A stretch of DNA of 64,000 nucleotides from an uncultured Lentisphaeria bacterium (GCA_903863035.1 CAIPAT010000464.1:23413-87412), one strand, 5' to 3'. Positions 53,797-63,621 are shown, counted from the stretch's first letter. The notes: generated from the letters alone by a model not told the origin. Translations and numbers: made by a program.

Positions 53797-55803
53797 CTAT
53801 TCCGCTCCCGGAGCCACTGTTGCCACATTTTGGTTAGTCGTAATATTTCTAAAAACGCCCTGCATTTCCGTAAGTATTTCGGGAAAAATCTGGCGGTAAT
53901 GTTTGCTATTATTACGGCATAACAAGCTACGATTCAGTTGACGCAATCCGAATGTTGCGGCGATCCAAGTATTTGTCCAGCCGGATTCAACGCACCATGC
54001 TCCCCAGCCGTTATCCGCAGAACTGCCGAAGAATTCCCAGAGTTCATCATCAAATCCCCGCATCCAGCAACCATCAAGATATTGATGAGATGAAGACTGC
54101 ACCTGTATCCGACATAGGAAATCGGCTAAACGATTTTCGGCTTCAATATAGAAAGGATCCTCCGTTGCCATAGCCGCTTCATGCAGACCTATGAATGCAT
54201 AGTTGACCGTGTAAACCAGATCACTGGCGGGATCGCCATTTTTCTGAATCAGTGAAGCCTCGGTAGAACCGTATTCTTCATTGGATTTTGGGGCCGGATA
54301 TTTACCGTAAGCAGGATTCCCCATAATTTCCCTGATCGTTCCGCATGGCTGCATCTGTTCAAGCAATTTCTCCGTTACTGTTTTCAACCAATTCCGATGT
54401 TCCTCCGTATCCTCAACTTGGACAAGAAAGGCCAACGGCAACAAGAGTCTGGCATATTCCTGAGTAATGCCGTTTGTCCATAGTAAATTCGGAAAAACTT
54501 CCATGGTAAGTCGAAGAGCATTTCTTGCTTTCTCCAAAAAGTCCTGGTGTCCGGTCAAAACATAGGCCTGCAAAAATGCAGCCCACATGGATGCCTGATA
54601 ATGAGGACGATATTCGACATAATTTTCATCGTGATAGTATTCCCAGGTTTTCCCTTCAGTAAACGAGGATGGATTGTCAAGCCGACCATGCCTGAAACCT
54701 TGCGGACTTGTGGTTCTCAAGATTGACAAAAGACAACGTAAAATATTTTTGCTGTACTCCTGATTGCCGGTCAATTCAGAAGCCAGTATGCAGCTTATTG
54801 CGGCACGACTGTTATCATCGCTGTAATAGGCCGGATAATATTCGTAAAATTTGAGACAACCATAAGTTTGGCTTTCCGGGTTATTATCCGGCAATTCCGG
54901 GCCGTTAAACAGAGTATTCATAATTTGACCGGCAACTTCCAGGCTGGCAGGATTTTGATTCACTGCCCAGTTAAGAGCGGCAACCATAACCGCCTCTCCC
55001 GTGCAGTCGGCACGGGTTTTCGGGCGCGGAGACTGACGGCCTGTGCAGTCAATTCCGGAAATAAACCCTTCAAATACGCCAATCCTTCCGGCATGTTCAA
55101 AATAAATATTCTTATGAAACCACTCGGCATTGCGCCTAAAAGCAAGCAGTTCCGCACTTGCAGGCAACGGTTCATCCCGACTGAATTTTGGTTTGACGCA
55201 CATTTCCCAGTCACATTGAACTTTGCTGTCGTTATTCAACCAGGACAAAAGTGCCTGCATTACCTCCTGCCAATCTTCTTTTGGTGCGAATCGTGTAGAA
55301 ATCAGGTTACTGAAACAGGTTGTTGCGATCATTACATTCGGATAGTCAGGATGTTGAAACAGTACGGGATAATGTGTTGTTGCAATACCGTAAACGGCGT
55401 GACGATAACCGGCTACTCGCGCTAACGCCAGATGGGGTTTGACTGGAGTTTTTACGTGATAAAACCAGCAATTGTGTTGCATCAAAATCGTTCCTTTTCG
55501 AAGATTGTCACCGAAAAATTCTGATGAAACAACTGTCCGCTCAAACTCCGCCTTCTCGATCTTGCCAAATTCAATTCCATACACTCGAGCCGGATATTCA
55601 ATCAATATCCGTACATTTTTTCTCTTTGCGCTCTCTAATAATTCCTGGCCTACAACATTGTTTAACGAAGGATATTTTTCAGCCGGAATAAATATGCCTT
55701 GATCGTTATTTTCGATATGAACAGTTGCCTCACGCACTGACGAACAAATGCAAAATGTTCTATCCCCGGAAATTGTTAATTTTTCTATATCATTCATTTT
55801 CAC
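53797..55803 (-). CDS. Uncharacterised protein, N-terminal alpha/beta plus helical-barrel domain
   Basis: The 668-residue product most likely starts at GTG 55803, which has AAAGG 8 bp upstream; an ATG at 55797 is poorly spaced. Residues 1-190 look alpha/beta, reminiscent of a glutamine-amidotransferase-like fold (QELLESAKRKNVRILIEYPA, HYPVLFQHPDYPNVMIATT). From about 220 the sequence is a chain of helical hairpins (DCTGEAVMVAALNWAVN, DSRAAISCILASELTGN, NGWGAWCVESGWTNTWIAATFGL) typical of (alpha/alpha) barrels in glycosidases and lyases. No catalytic residues can be assigned. Transcribed 53 bp after the discoidin-containing gene. Confidence 0.55.
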   Translation of the reverse strand: MKMNDIEKLTISGDRTFCICSSVREATVHIENNDQGIFIPAEKYPSLNNVVGQELLESAKRKNVRILIEYPARVYGIEFGKIEKAEFERTVVSSEFFGDNLRKGTILMQHNCWFYHVKTPVKPHLALARVAGYRHAVYGIATTHYPVLFQHPDYPNVMIATTCFSNLISTRFAPKEDWQEVMQALLSWLNNDSKVQCDWEMCVKPKFSRDEPLPASAELLAFRRNAEWFHKNIYFEHAGRIGVFEGFISGIDCTGRQSPRPKTRADCTGEAVMVAALNWAVNQNPASLEVAGQIMNTLFNGPELPDNNPESQTYGCLKFYEYYPAYYSDDNSRAAISCILASELTGNQEYSKNILRCLLSILRTTSPQGFRHGRLDNPSSFTEGKTWEYYHDENYVEYRPHYQASMWAAFLQAYVLTGHQDFLEKARNALRLTMEVFPNLLWTNGITQEYARLLLPLAFLVQVEDTEEHRNWLKTVTEKLLEQMQPCGTIREIMGNPAYGKYPAPKSNEEYGSTEASLIQKNGDPASDLVYTVNYAFIGLHEAAMATEDPFYIEAENRLADFLCRIQVQSSSHQYLDGCWMRGFDDELWEFFGSSADNGWGAWCVESGWTNTWIAATFGLRQLNRSLLCRNNSKHYRQIFPEILTEMQGVFRNITTNQNVATVAPGAE

Positions 55804-55856
55804 TAACGGAGCCTTTCATGTCTTTTATCGTCCTGCCTTACTGCTATCATGGTTAT

Positions 55857-58800
55857 TTATTCAATAAGCTTGACAGAACAGTTACTGGAAATATTACTTG
55901 CAACTTCAGTAACTTCTATTCTCCAGGAGCCAAGCGAATCATTAATGGCAAAAGGAATGCTGATCTCCGCAGTACCGTTTTCAGCCAGTAATGTTCTGGA
56001 ATACTCATTGCTCAGTTGACCATCAGGACAAATAACGGTCAACTGAAGAAGATGAGCGGTTGTGGAACATTTTCCTGCTGATTGAATTATTGCGGTAATT
56101 ATACCGGCGGTGCCACGCTTGATATCGGGCACAGTTGATTTGAGCAATACCTGTTCAATTGGGTTCTTATAACATACCAGGATTTTTCCTCCTCCTGCAT
56201 CAAGGGTCAGAGGAATAGCCTGATCGTTGTCTGCCTTGAGTTGTTTCCCCAGAAGCAGGTCGTAGCAAACCCAATTTTCTTTTAACTTAAATTGACAATT
56301 AACAGGACGCGCATCAATCATCTTCAGCTTGCCCCAACGATATTTTCTCAACTGCCCACTGACTTCCGCCTGAGAATTTACTAACACAAACAATGCACCT
56401 TCCGGAAAACCGAATTCGCGGCAAACAACATTTTCATTCCCGGTGTTCACGGAAAGGCTTTGTCCGTATATTGCTGACTCTGTAACGATTCTTTCAGGAG
56501 AATAGGTAAGAGCGCTCGGTATTTTAATGGTACAACTTTCGTCAACGAAAATCGCTCCTTTATATTTTTTCAGAGCGTCGTAGGCCGATTGACGAATATA
56601 TTTTATGGCCGGAACAATCACCACTTTGTAATTATTTAAATATCCATCAATGATTTCATCATCTGCAACAATTTCACATGAAACGCCGTTAGTTAACAAA
56701 CTCTTATGCATTTCGCTGATTTTGCTGAATGCCGGACGCCAGGCATTTAAATTATCAGGCTGGGCAAAATCCGGAAATGACGCCAAGATGGCCACGTCAG
56801 CGCGGGACGGCTTAACAGAGCCAAATAGCGGTCCGACTTTTTGTGACAACGCCCCAAGGCTTGCAGCTTCTTGAGCGAAAATAGTGTTCTTGTATAAAAA
56901 CTGTGTCAGTCCGAAAAATGAAATATTCTTATATCCTGCTGCAAGTCCGTGCCAGAATTGTGAGCGTATCAACCATACCGGTACCGGCTCTCGTTCATTT
57001 CGTGTAAATTTTTCAATATCCATAGCCTCCATCAAAATCCACGATTTCTTTCCCCTGTTGCCCATTTGCATCACTTCGTAATTTGTAATAAATTCTAGAG
57101 GAAGACAGCCACTACTTACATAATCATACATTGAAAGCACTTTTGCATTTTTGAAACAGTACGGCGGCCATTCCCCCCAAGCAACATTTGTGCTGTATTG
57201 ACGCATCATTCCGATCTCCAGCGACGAATCAACTTCATGGATAGCTTTTTCGTAACTGCCGACATAATCTCCAACGCTTTTACAACGTTCGACAATAAAA
57301 CGCAGGGCGGGATCACTGTCAGCAATAATAGAATTATCCCATTTAATTATGCGTTTTTGCCCGGGAAGGTCGTCTTTGCCGGATGTGTTTTTCCCCAGAT
57401 AAGGTATTGGAGCAGCATAGGTATCCTGATACCGTTTCCGACAATATTGACAGTAACAGCTCCATCGGGTTTCTCCTTGGTCTTTAACAGGTTCAAAAGC
57501 ATAATCATCAAAACAATTGAAGCCGCGAAAAGAACCATACCGACGGGGCGTTGAGATCAGGCTCTTTAAACTGTCACTCATTTTCGTTAACTTGCTCGGA
57601 TCATTCGGGCAATAAGCGTTGAATTGGCGATAGACGTCACCTGTTCCATTTTCAGAAACAACCTTCTGCGGCCCGCTAGGATAGAGCCCGCTCGGCTCGT
57701 ATGGATAAATATTGATCCCAGCCCCTGTTGCAGCATCCAGCATTTTGTATTCCGCAACATTCCTCACATCGCCGGCGGTAGAGGCATTGATGTTATGTTT
57801 TGCCAGAATATTTGCACAATTAATATACCCCTGTTCGTTGCCGCCCAGAAAGCCGTAAACTCCAAATTCAAGATGATGTTTTGCCGGAGGCACAATAGTA
57901 ATTGATGCTATGGTTGAAAATAACTTGCCCCCTTTATCTGAAAGCATGGTGAATTCCAAATCATAATCTTTGCAGGCAAATGGCGAAGTCGGGACATTAA
58001 AGGCAATCTCTTGCTTTTTTTCTGATAAAAACTTAACCGAATACTCTTTTGTGAAAATATTTTTGACTCCATCCATAAGATTAATTTTAAGAATAGCATT
58101 CAATTCTGGTGCGGTAATCTTTTGCAAGGTTATTGTGCCATTAATTGAAAATCCACGAGAATAATTCCATGCTGGCAAATCCAATGAATACTCCACCGGT
58201 TTGGTAATCGAATTGTTTTTGTCAGTAGTCATGGTATTAAAGTAAAGCCACCACGATGCGTCAGGCGTGCAAGCAGAAGGAACTGTCCATATAATTTTCC
58301 CTGCTGCATAATCATTCTTAAAACGCGCATCCGGGATAAAATCAGGCAGATAATCTTTCTGTTCAGAACCATTTTCTTGTTTGGCGCATTGAACAACACG
58401 AAGAGTAGAGATGTCGATCTGCACCGGTGGAGCACCTTTGACATCGCCAAAACCGCCTTGAACGAGATTGGTTAGATTAATCCGTCGAATAATCCTGCCT
58501 CCATCCAACAACTCTTTCCCATTCTCTATTTGTACTCTAAATTTATAGTCTCTATTCCACCAGGAAGGCTCTTCTATGGAATAGTCAGTTTTTTTAGAAT
58601 TTAGATCATAGACCCCAACTTCACGCACCCGCATCTCAAGTTCAGGGGGAGGGAGAATGTCTGCCATAGCCACATACTTGGCCATTACCGGCTCAAAGAG
58701 ATGAATTTGCTTGTTACAACTTTTTTTTTGCTGTGCTACCATCGTCCACGCCTTGCCGTCAAGCGAAACCTTAACAGTATAAGAACTTGGAGATCGTCCG

Positions 58801-59180
58801 TAACCGCTTACCCCCTTCATCTCCCCAAACCAGGAAAAGGCGGAAATTTTCTGAGGGCTGGAAAGTTCTATAATAATCTGGCTTTTGGCGGAACGGTTCT
58901 TTCCTTTCTCAAATAAGAACATATCTGTATCAAGGTTATTATCGATAATCGTCACCAATGACTTTTGGGTTCCATATTTTGGATCGTCGGGAAATAGCAA
59001 TCCGGCTTTACCGCCATTTCCCGTCAATGCATAATTAGTGCATCGTTTTATATCACATTCTTTTAGCTCAGCCACGGATTCCGAAGTCAACTGAGTTAGA
59101 GCTTCCGCCTTAAAAATGCCACTCATAAATATGAGAGTAATTACAAATAAGAACATTTCTCTATAAATTAAAATCTTCAT
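55857..59180 (-). CDS. Secreted discoidin-domain protein with GH42-like barrel
   Basis: The 1107-residue protein has a signal peptide (ending IFKAEA) and a discoidin/F5-8C domain (about 60-195: IIIELSSPQKISAFSWFGEM, SYTVKVSLDGKAWTMVA). A DUF2341-like beta domain (SWWNRDYKFRVQIEN...) follows. The central barrel (about 430-780) contains NCFDDYAFEP and YCQYCRKRYQD, a cysteine cluster as in GH42-type beta-galactosidases, then a Rossmann-like trimerisation domain (RADVAILASFPDFAQP, YKVVIVPAIKYI) and a C-terminal Ig-like domain. GGAG lies 8 bp before the ATG. It is likely a surface galactosidase or related enzyme; catalytic Glu not securely located. Confidence 0.65.
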   Translation of the reverse strand: MKILIYREMFLFVITLIFMSGIFKAEALTQLTSESVAELKECDIKRCTNYALTGNGGKAGLLFPDDPKYGTQKSLVTIIDNNLDTDMFLFEKGKNRSAKSQIIIELSSPQKISAFSWFGEMKGVSGYGRSPSSYTVKVSLDGKAWTMVAQQKKSCNKQIHLFEPVMAKYVAMADILPPPELEMRVREVGVYDLNSKKTDYSIEEPSWWNRDYKFRVQIENGKELLDGGRIIRRINLTNLVQGGFGDVKGAPPVQIDISTLRVVQCAKQENGSEQKDYLPDFIPDARFKNDYAAGKIIWTVPSACTPDASWWLYFNTMTTDKNNSITKPVEYSLDLPAWNYSRGFSINGTITLQKITAPELNAILKINLMDGVKNIFTKEYSVKFLSEKKQEIAFNVPTSPFACKDYDLEFTMLSDKGGKLFSTIASITIVPPAKHHLEFGVYGFLGGNEQGYINCANILAKHNINASTAGDVRNVAEYKMLDAATGAGINIYPYEPSGLYPSGPQKVVSENGTGDVYRQFNAYCPNDPSKLTKMSDSLKSLISTPRRYGSFRGFNCFDDYAFEPVKDQGETRWSCYCQYCRKRYQDTYAAPIPYLGKNTSGKDDLPGQKRIIKWDNSIIADSDPALRFIVERCKSVGDYVGSYEKAIHEVDSSLEIGMMRQYSTNVAWGEWPPYCFKNAKVLSMYDYVSSGCLPLEFITNYEVMQMGNRGKKSWILMEAMDIEKFTRNEREPVPVWLIRSQFWHGLAAGYKNISFFGLTQFLYKNTIFAQEAASLGALSQKVGPLFGSVKPSRADVAILASFPDFAQPDNLNAWRPAFSKISEMHKSLLTNGVSCEIVADDEIIDGYLNNYKVVIVPAIKYIRQSAYDALKKYKGAIFVDESCTIKIPSALTYSPERIVTESAIYGQSLSVNTGNENVVCREFGFPEGALFVLVNSQAEVSGQLRKYRWGKLKMIDARPVNCQFKLKENWVCYDLLLGKQLKADNDQAIPLTLDAGGGKILVCYKNPIEQVLLKSTVPDIKRGTAGIITAIIQSAGKCSTTAHLLQLTVICPDGQLSNEYSRTLLAENGTAEISIPFAINDSLGSWRIEVTEVASNISSNCSVKLIE

Positions 59181-59247
59181 TAATAATCTCCTGTGCGCTT
59201 AGGTGGTAATTGTGATATTTTTAGTTTTATTAAATCTCTCTTGGAGC

Positions 59248-60096
59248 TTACTTTTTTGATTCAACTTTTTCGAGTCTGATGCTGCCGAACTGCAACGTTT
59301 CGCCATCTTTCTGTTCACAGTTGGCGAGAATTAATATTTTTACATATTTAGTTCCCGGCCAGAAGGTACTTGTAGGCATACCAGATTTGACCATCGATTT
59401 AATGGTACTGCCACATTCAGTCCAGTCAGTAAAGATTCTCTTTTTGATATAAGCGTACATATATGAACTGCTAGCTTCGTGGGCCCGAACTTTAGATCCT
59501 GCAGAGTAATCAGCGACAAGCGGCTTGGCAATGGTTGCTTGCCAGATTCCGTCTTTCTCTTCAAGATGGGTTACGTTATAAAGCCTGTAGTTTGGAAGAT
59601 CGCTATATGCCCCACTAGCATCTACATCAAAAGCAATCATCAATCGCTTCTTCTGAAACAGCAATTGCCATGTCGAAGCATCTTGTATTTTGACAATTGT
59701 TTCGCCTTCTTTTACATTTTCAACCACGACAGTTTCGCTTTTTGCCAACGCATTGACAGAAGACGAAATGATGGGACGTTTGCTTTTGTCAAACAGGAGG
59801 AGGCCAAAATACAAATTATTCGGCTTGTCATTGCCGGATTTGAACCAGCCAGTCAGCTTGTATTCACTTTGAGCATCCACCGGAATAAGTGCCAGACTGT
59901 TAATCTGAGTGCTGCCGGTAATTTCAAAACATTTAGCCCCGCCCTGGCCGCCGTCAACGACTTGTTGAATGTTTTCCCAGTTATTCAGTCCATTGGCGGC
60001 ATTACCGTTAATTACTAAATTCTCTGATTTTTCTGCATTGGCAAAAATGTTGGTGACGATTACTGTTGCAGCGAGAAGAAGTGAACTCTTTTTCAT
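59248..60096 (-). CDS. Secreted carbohydrate-binding-module-like protein
   Basis: The 282-residue protein has a signal peptide (ending IFANA) and opens NLVINGNAANGLNNWEN, the usual start of CBM4/9- and CBM16-like domains. EYKLTGWFKSGND and KYVKILILANCEQKDGETLQFGSIRLEKV complete the jelly-roll pattern. No catalytic residues are visible. It starts 2 bp after the GH20 stop, with AAAGGAAT inside the end of that gene, so the two are co-translated and it probably captures the glycan that feeds the pathway. Confidence 0.7.
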   Translation of the reverse strand: MKKSSLLLAATVIVTNIFANAEKSENLVINGNAANGLNNWENIQQVVDGGQGGAKCFEITGSTQINSLALIPVDAQSEYKLTGWFKSGNDKPNNLYFGLLLFDKSKRPIISSSVNALAKSETVVVENVKEGETIVKIQDASTWQLLFQKKRLMIAFDVDASGAYSDLPNYRLYNVTHLEEKDGIWQATIAKPLVADYSAGSKVRAHEASSSYMYAYIKKRIFTDWTECGSTIKSMVKSGMPTSTFWPGTKYVKILILANCEQKDGETLQFGSIRLEKVESKK

Positions 60097-60098
60097 TT

Positions 60099-61550
60099 TT
60101 ATAATTCCTTTATTTCGGCATGGTTTTTAATGATTTTAAATAGATGATTGAAAAATACAAGATTATATGCCTCGTCCCATCCAGTGAATCTCGGGGTTGA
60201 CTTCTGGGGATCTTCTGGATAACGCGTTCTATCCCACTCGTCATCAAGTTCTCGGATAAGTTTTTCGATAGAGTTGACAAGCTCCGTAGTTTTTATTACT
60301 GTTTGATGATCTTCAGCGTGAATAGCATAGTAACACTGTGAACACAACCATACGGCTTTAGCTGCCAGAACCATAGCATTCCAGATTTCAATATTTTTCA
60401 CAGGCGAGAATTTTTTTGCCAGTGAAAGAATTTTATCTCCGTTTCTAAGGTTTTGCTCAAGTATATCTATTTCAGTTTCGGAAAACTCCGAATCCTCCTG
60501 GATCATTTTTGCAGATATTTTGTGATTTATTATCAAATCAGGCCAAATGGTAAGGAATTCCTTCAACGCGGGAGATAGCGAGGCTCCGAATACTTTTTCA
60601 GCGAAAGCGGTGTTGAATTCATTCCAGTCAATTACCCCCCCTCTCTCCGCAGCGTAAGCCGAAAACGCAATACCATAATACATGGTGTCGCGCTGATAGC
60701 GAAATGGAACCCATATTGTCGAAATGACCCCTGCTAAATCATTTTTCGAAGCTATTTCATTACAGGTCTTCACATTTTGCAATGCAACTTTGTTGGGAAG
60801 CCAACGGTGAAAAAACATAGCCATGGCCGGGGATAGCAACACATCTTCAAAGCCTGCATCACTATAGCGTTTAGGTTCAAAGGAATCGGTGCCTAGCGCC
60901 CCGCCGCATGCATATCGCCAGTCAACCAGAATAACGTCTTTTCTTAAATGTTTCAAGATGGAATCGCAGTTTGCAAGATGATCCGCCCAGATCATCGGTG
61001 TCTTACACGCATTGCGGGCTATGCCTATGACTTTGTTAACATAATTCGCCCATGCTTCGTCTGGAGGCACACCGTACTTTTCAGGTAATTCACCGAGATC
61101 CACCTCATCACAGCCAATATGAAGATACTGCGATGGAAAGAGCTCGGACACAGCTTCAATCAATCGCGTTACAACTTCAAGAGATTCTTCAATAAAAGGA
61201 TTTAACGCATTCAAACCAAGAGTATCTGATTTTTCATTGCTGCGCAGTTTTGAGTAGCGGGAATGGTCTGTTATGTATCTGGTGTGTCCGAAGGTTTCAA
61301 TTTCAGGGATAATATCCACGCCAATGCTTTTCGCTTTACAGACAAGAGCTTTCACCTCTTCCAGCGAAAATGAGTTAGGCACTGCCAGTTCCTCGAATCC
61401 AGGCAGCTTGATGGAGCATCCAAAATCATCGGAAAAATGAAACAGTAGCGTATTCATTTTCCATTCGCCCATAAAGTCAAGCATTTCAAAATAGTATTCA
61501 TGCCGCTCAATAAGGCGTGAGCAATCAATCATTAATCCATTGAATTTCAT
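60099..61550 (-). CDS. GH20-type beta-N-acetylhexosaminidase
   Basis: The 483-residue protein has no signal peptide. Its barrel shows MNTLLFHFSDDFG (compare NxxHWHLxDD), VDIIPEIETFGHT and YLHIGCDEVD, whose D148-E149 pair is the GH20 catalytic dyad; MIWADH and ILVDWRY follow in the expected order. It lacks the usual N-terminal GH20b domain, starting directly at the barrel, and has a helical C-terminal extension. It should release terminal GlcNAc or GalNAc inside the cell. It begins 294 bp after the pseudopilin gene. Confidence 0.88.
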   Translation of the reverse strand: MKFNGLMIDCSRLIERHEYYFEMLDFMGEWKMNTLLFHFSDDFGCSIKLPGFEELAVPNSFSLEEVKALVCKAKSIGVDIIPEIETFGHTRYITDHSRYSKLRSNEKSDTLGLNALNPFIEESLEVVTRLIEAVSELFPSQYLHIGCDEVDLGELPEKYGVPPDEAWANYVNKVIGIARNACKTPMIWADHLANCDSILKHLRKDVILVDWRYACGGALGTDSFEPKRYSDAGFEDVLLSPAMAMFFHRWLPNKVALQNVKTCNEIASKNDLAGVISTIWVPFRYQRDTMYYGIAFSAYAAERGGVIDWNEFNTAFAEKVFGASLSPALKEFLTIWPDLIINHKISAKMIQEDSEFSETEIDILEQNLRNGDKILSLAKKFSPVKNIEIWNAMVLAAKAVWLCSQCYYAIHAEDHQTVIKTTELVNSIEKLIRELDDEWDRTRYPEDPQKSTPRFTGWDEAYNLVFFNHLFKIIKNHAEIKEL

Positions 61551-61633
61551 ACTTTAGTCTCTCTCATTCATTTGCTGCTGATTCAGTGAAGGCTTTGCAA
61601 CACGTCCCATTTAATCTTCATTGGGTAAATTCC

Positions 61634-61736
61634 CCGACCTTTGGGTCGGCTTTGATCTTGGATTTAGTTTTAGAATTTCCGGCCCGCCCGCAGGGCGTGG
61701 GAGTCCGTCCGTAATACCCCGCTGCTTGCAGCGGGG
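61634..61736. repeat. Two GC-rich hairpins in the pseudopilin-GH20 gap
   Basis: CCGACC-TTTG-GGTCGG (61634-61649) and CCCCGCTG-CTTG-CAGCGGGG (61717-61736) stand in the otherwise AT-rich gap 61551-61844. They look like copies of dispersed hairpin repeats or attenuators between the first and second genes of the cluster. Confidence 0.55.
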
Positions 61737-61844
61737 GATAGGATGGACGAGAGGAAATTTTTTATTTTATATTTATTGTTAGGAAAACTCATAATAAGGC
61801 TTAAAGTTACTATAAAAAGTTTTGACTAGTCGCCTGCCATGGGA

Positions 61845-62501
61845 TCAAGGTCCAGCCTGTTTCCAATTCGTATTGATCTGGTACGTTTTATATTTGGACA
61901 CATTCATGAAATATGCCGCACGCATGTCAGCGAAAAGAATATTGAATCCTTTCAAATGCCGAGGTTCTATTTGTGTGGCCGCCGAGGCGAGATATCCCAT
62001 TCCGTAGTTATACATTGTTGAATTCGAGCTTCCACCCTGCATATCGCCAACAAACCCTGTTTTTGAGGGAACAGTTATATGTATTCTCATGTTTCTCGGC
62101 TTGAATTCCCAGCCCGATCCCTGCGGATACCCGAAGCACTCTTCCCAGCCAAGTTGAATATTCCTGCCTTTGAGATAACTATATGGATATGATTTAAATG
62201 TTGCATTAGGGCATTCCCAGACTCCTGTGCGCGCCTTGACGTAATTACCATTTTCAAGCATTTCGGAAGGACACTTGGCTGTATTGCGGTGCGGAAACCA
62301 GTCATTGTTGTCCAAAAGGTAGGCAAAGGTAGCTTTACCAAGTTGCGCGAGGTTATTTGCGCAGACTGTCTTTTTACCTAGTTCCCGTGCCTTGTTCAAT
62401 GCCGGCAGCAATAAACTGGCTAAAATTGCGATGATGGCGATCACAACCAGGAGTTCTATTAGTGTAAAAGTAAACGACTTGCAACTTTCTGAATGTCTCA
62501 T
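61845..62501 (-). CDS. Pseudopilin-like protein
   Basis: The 218-residue product carries [20 protein letters not shown] (Thr at -1, Glu at +5). The C-terminal motif is [12 protein letters not shown], so the Gly of H-X9-DG is replaced by Met. AAAAGGAACG precedes the ATG. It is the first gene after LacI and has a promoter of its own. Confidence 0.9.
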   Translation of the reverse strand: MRHSESCKSFTFTLIELLVVIAIIAILASLLLPALNKARELGKKTVCANNLAQLGKATFAYLLDNNDWFPHRNTAKCPSEMLENGNYVKARTGVWECPNATFKSYPYSYLKGRNIQLGWEECFGYPQGSGWEFKPRNMRIHITVPSKTGFVGDMQGGSSNSTMYNYGMGYLASAATQIEPRHLKGFNILFADMRAAYFMNVSKYKTYQINTNWKQAGP

Positions 62502-62529
62502 TATACGTTCCTTTTATGTTTGGGTTTCG

Positions 62530-62558
62530 TTAGTAATTCTCTTGAACTTGTCTGTCAA
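62530..62558 (-). promoter_or_regulatory. Possible promoter of the third-cluster pseudopilin
   Basis: Minus strand: a perfect TTGACA (62558-62553), 17-bp spacer and a poor TACTAA -10 (62535-62530), 29 bp before the pseudopilin ATG. Confidence 0.45.
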
Positions 62559-62617
62559 ATTCAAACCGGATTATTAGGCATATGTGGTTCTCTCCGCTAA
62601 ACTCCTTTTGTTAGGTT

Positions 62618-63592
62618 TTATGCTGATTCTCTTATGATTAATTGAGGTTCTACTAGTGTTGATTTGGCCCGCGACCCGTAAATGTCAGAAATTAATTTCT
62701 GTACAGCAAGTCGACCCACTTCGACAAATGGCTGTGAGATGGTTGTCAGGGCTGGCCGGGTATATTGGCTTAAGTAATGGTCGTCATAGCCAATTATCAA
62801 AACATCTTTGCCGACATTGATATTATTACGTTGAAACTCGCATATTGCAGTAACTGCCTCTTGGTCCCGTGGTAAAAATATGCCTGCTGGATATTGTTTT
62901 GCTATTTTTACTTTTTCAATTAAAGCACTTAAAGAGTCGGCAATTGTAACTACTTGCTGCGCTTCTTGAATAGTTTCCGTGAAACCGGATGTGCGTTCTA
63001 ATATATTATCATACCTACAGGTAATGAAATGTTTTAAGTTCTTTTTCAATAAATGCTCTGCCGCGAGTTTTCCACCCAAATAGTTATCAACACTGACTGA
63101 AATACAGTCGTGCCACTGCCAGTTACTGCAACCGCCCTCAATCAACACTATTTTGCCCCCGCCTTTCTGATAGCTTGCAATGAGAGTTTCTGCTTCAGGA
63201 TCCATCTTGAAGTACGGATATGTAATGATGCCGCAGTTTTTGTATTGTCGGGAGCATTCGATGAATTCAAGATAACTGGCTTTTGTCATGTCAAAATGAA
63301 ACGATACCGGGAAATGGTTTTTCTCGGATTCTTCAGCAATACCTTTCATTAATTTTGCTAATAGCGAATCAGTTCTGGGTGGCAAAAAACAGCCTATTAC
63401 CGGATTTTGACCGCGTTTAAGAAATTCGGCATTGCGATTGGGAAGGTATCCCATGCGCTTGGCAACTTCGCGAATATGCATTTTGGTTGCATCGGCCATG
63501 CGCGTATCCTTGTGAGGGTTAGGGCTTAATGCCCGCGAAACTACTGGAACTGAGAGCCCAGATTCTCTCGCTATTTCTGCTAATGTCACCAT
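62618..63592 (-). CDS. LacI-family transcriptional regulator
   Basis: The 324-residue protein begins VTLAEIARESGLSVPVVSRAL, the LacI helix-turn-helix, with the hinge helix MGYLPNRNAEFLKRG. A periplasmic-binding-like effector domain follows (NPVIGCFLPPRTD, KIVLIEGG, VSVDNYLGGKLAAEHL, IFLPRDQEAVTAICEF, VLIIGYDDHYLSQYTRPALTTI). It probably controls the cluster down to 46892 in response to a sugar and its own gene through the palindrome 30 bp upstream. Confidence 0.93.
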   Translation of the reverse strand: MVTLAEIARESGLSVPVVSRALSPNPHKDTRMADATKMHIREVAKRMGYLPNRNAEFLKRGQNPVIGCFLPPRTDSLLAKLMKGIAEESEKNHFPVSFHFDMTKASYLEFIECSRQYKNCGIITYPYFKMDPEAETLIASYQKGGGKIVLIEGGCSNWQWHDCISVSVDNYLGGKLAAEHLLKKNLKHFITCRYDNILERTSGFTETIQEAQQVVTIADSLSALIEKVKIAKQYPAGIFLPRDQEAVTAICEFQRNNINVGKDVLIIGYDDHYLSQYTRPALTTISQPFVEVGRLAVQKLISDIYGSRAKSTLVEPQLIIRESA

Positions 63593-63621
63593 CTGATTTC
63601 AACCTTTTATATAAACCGCTC

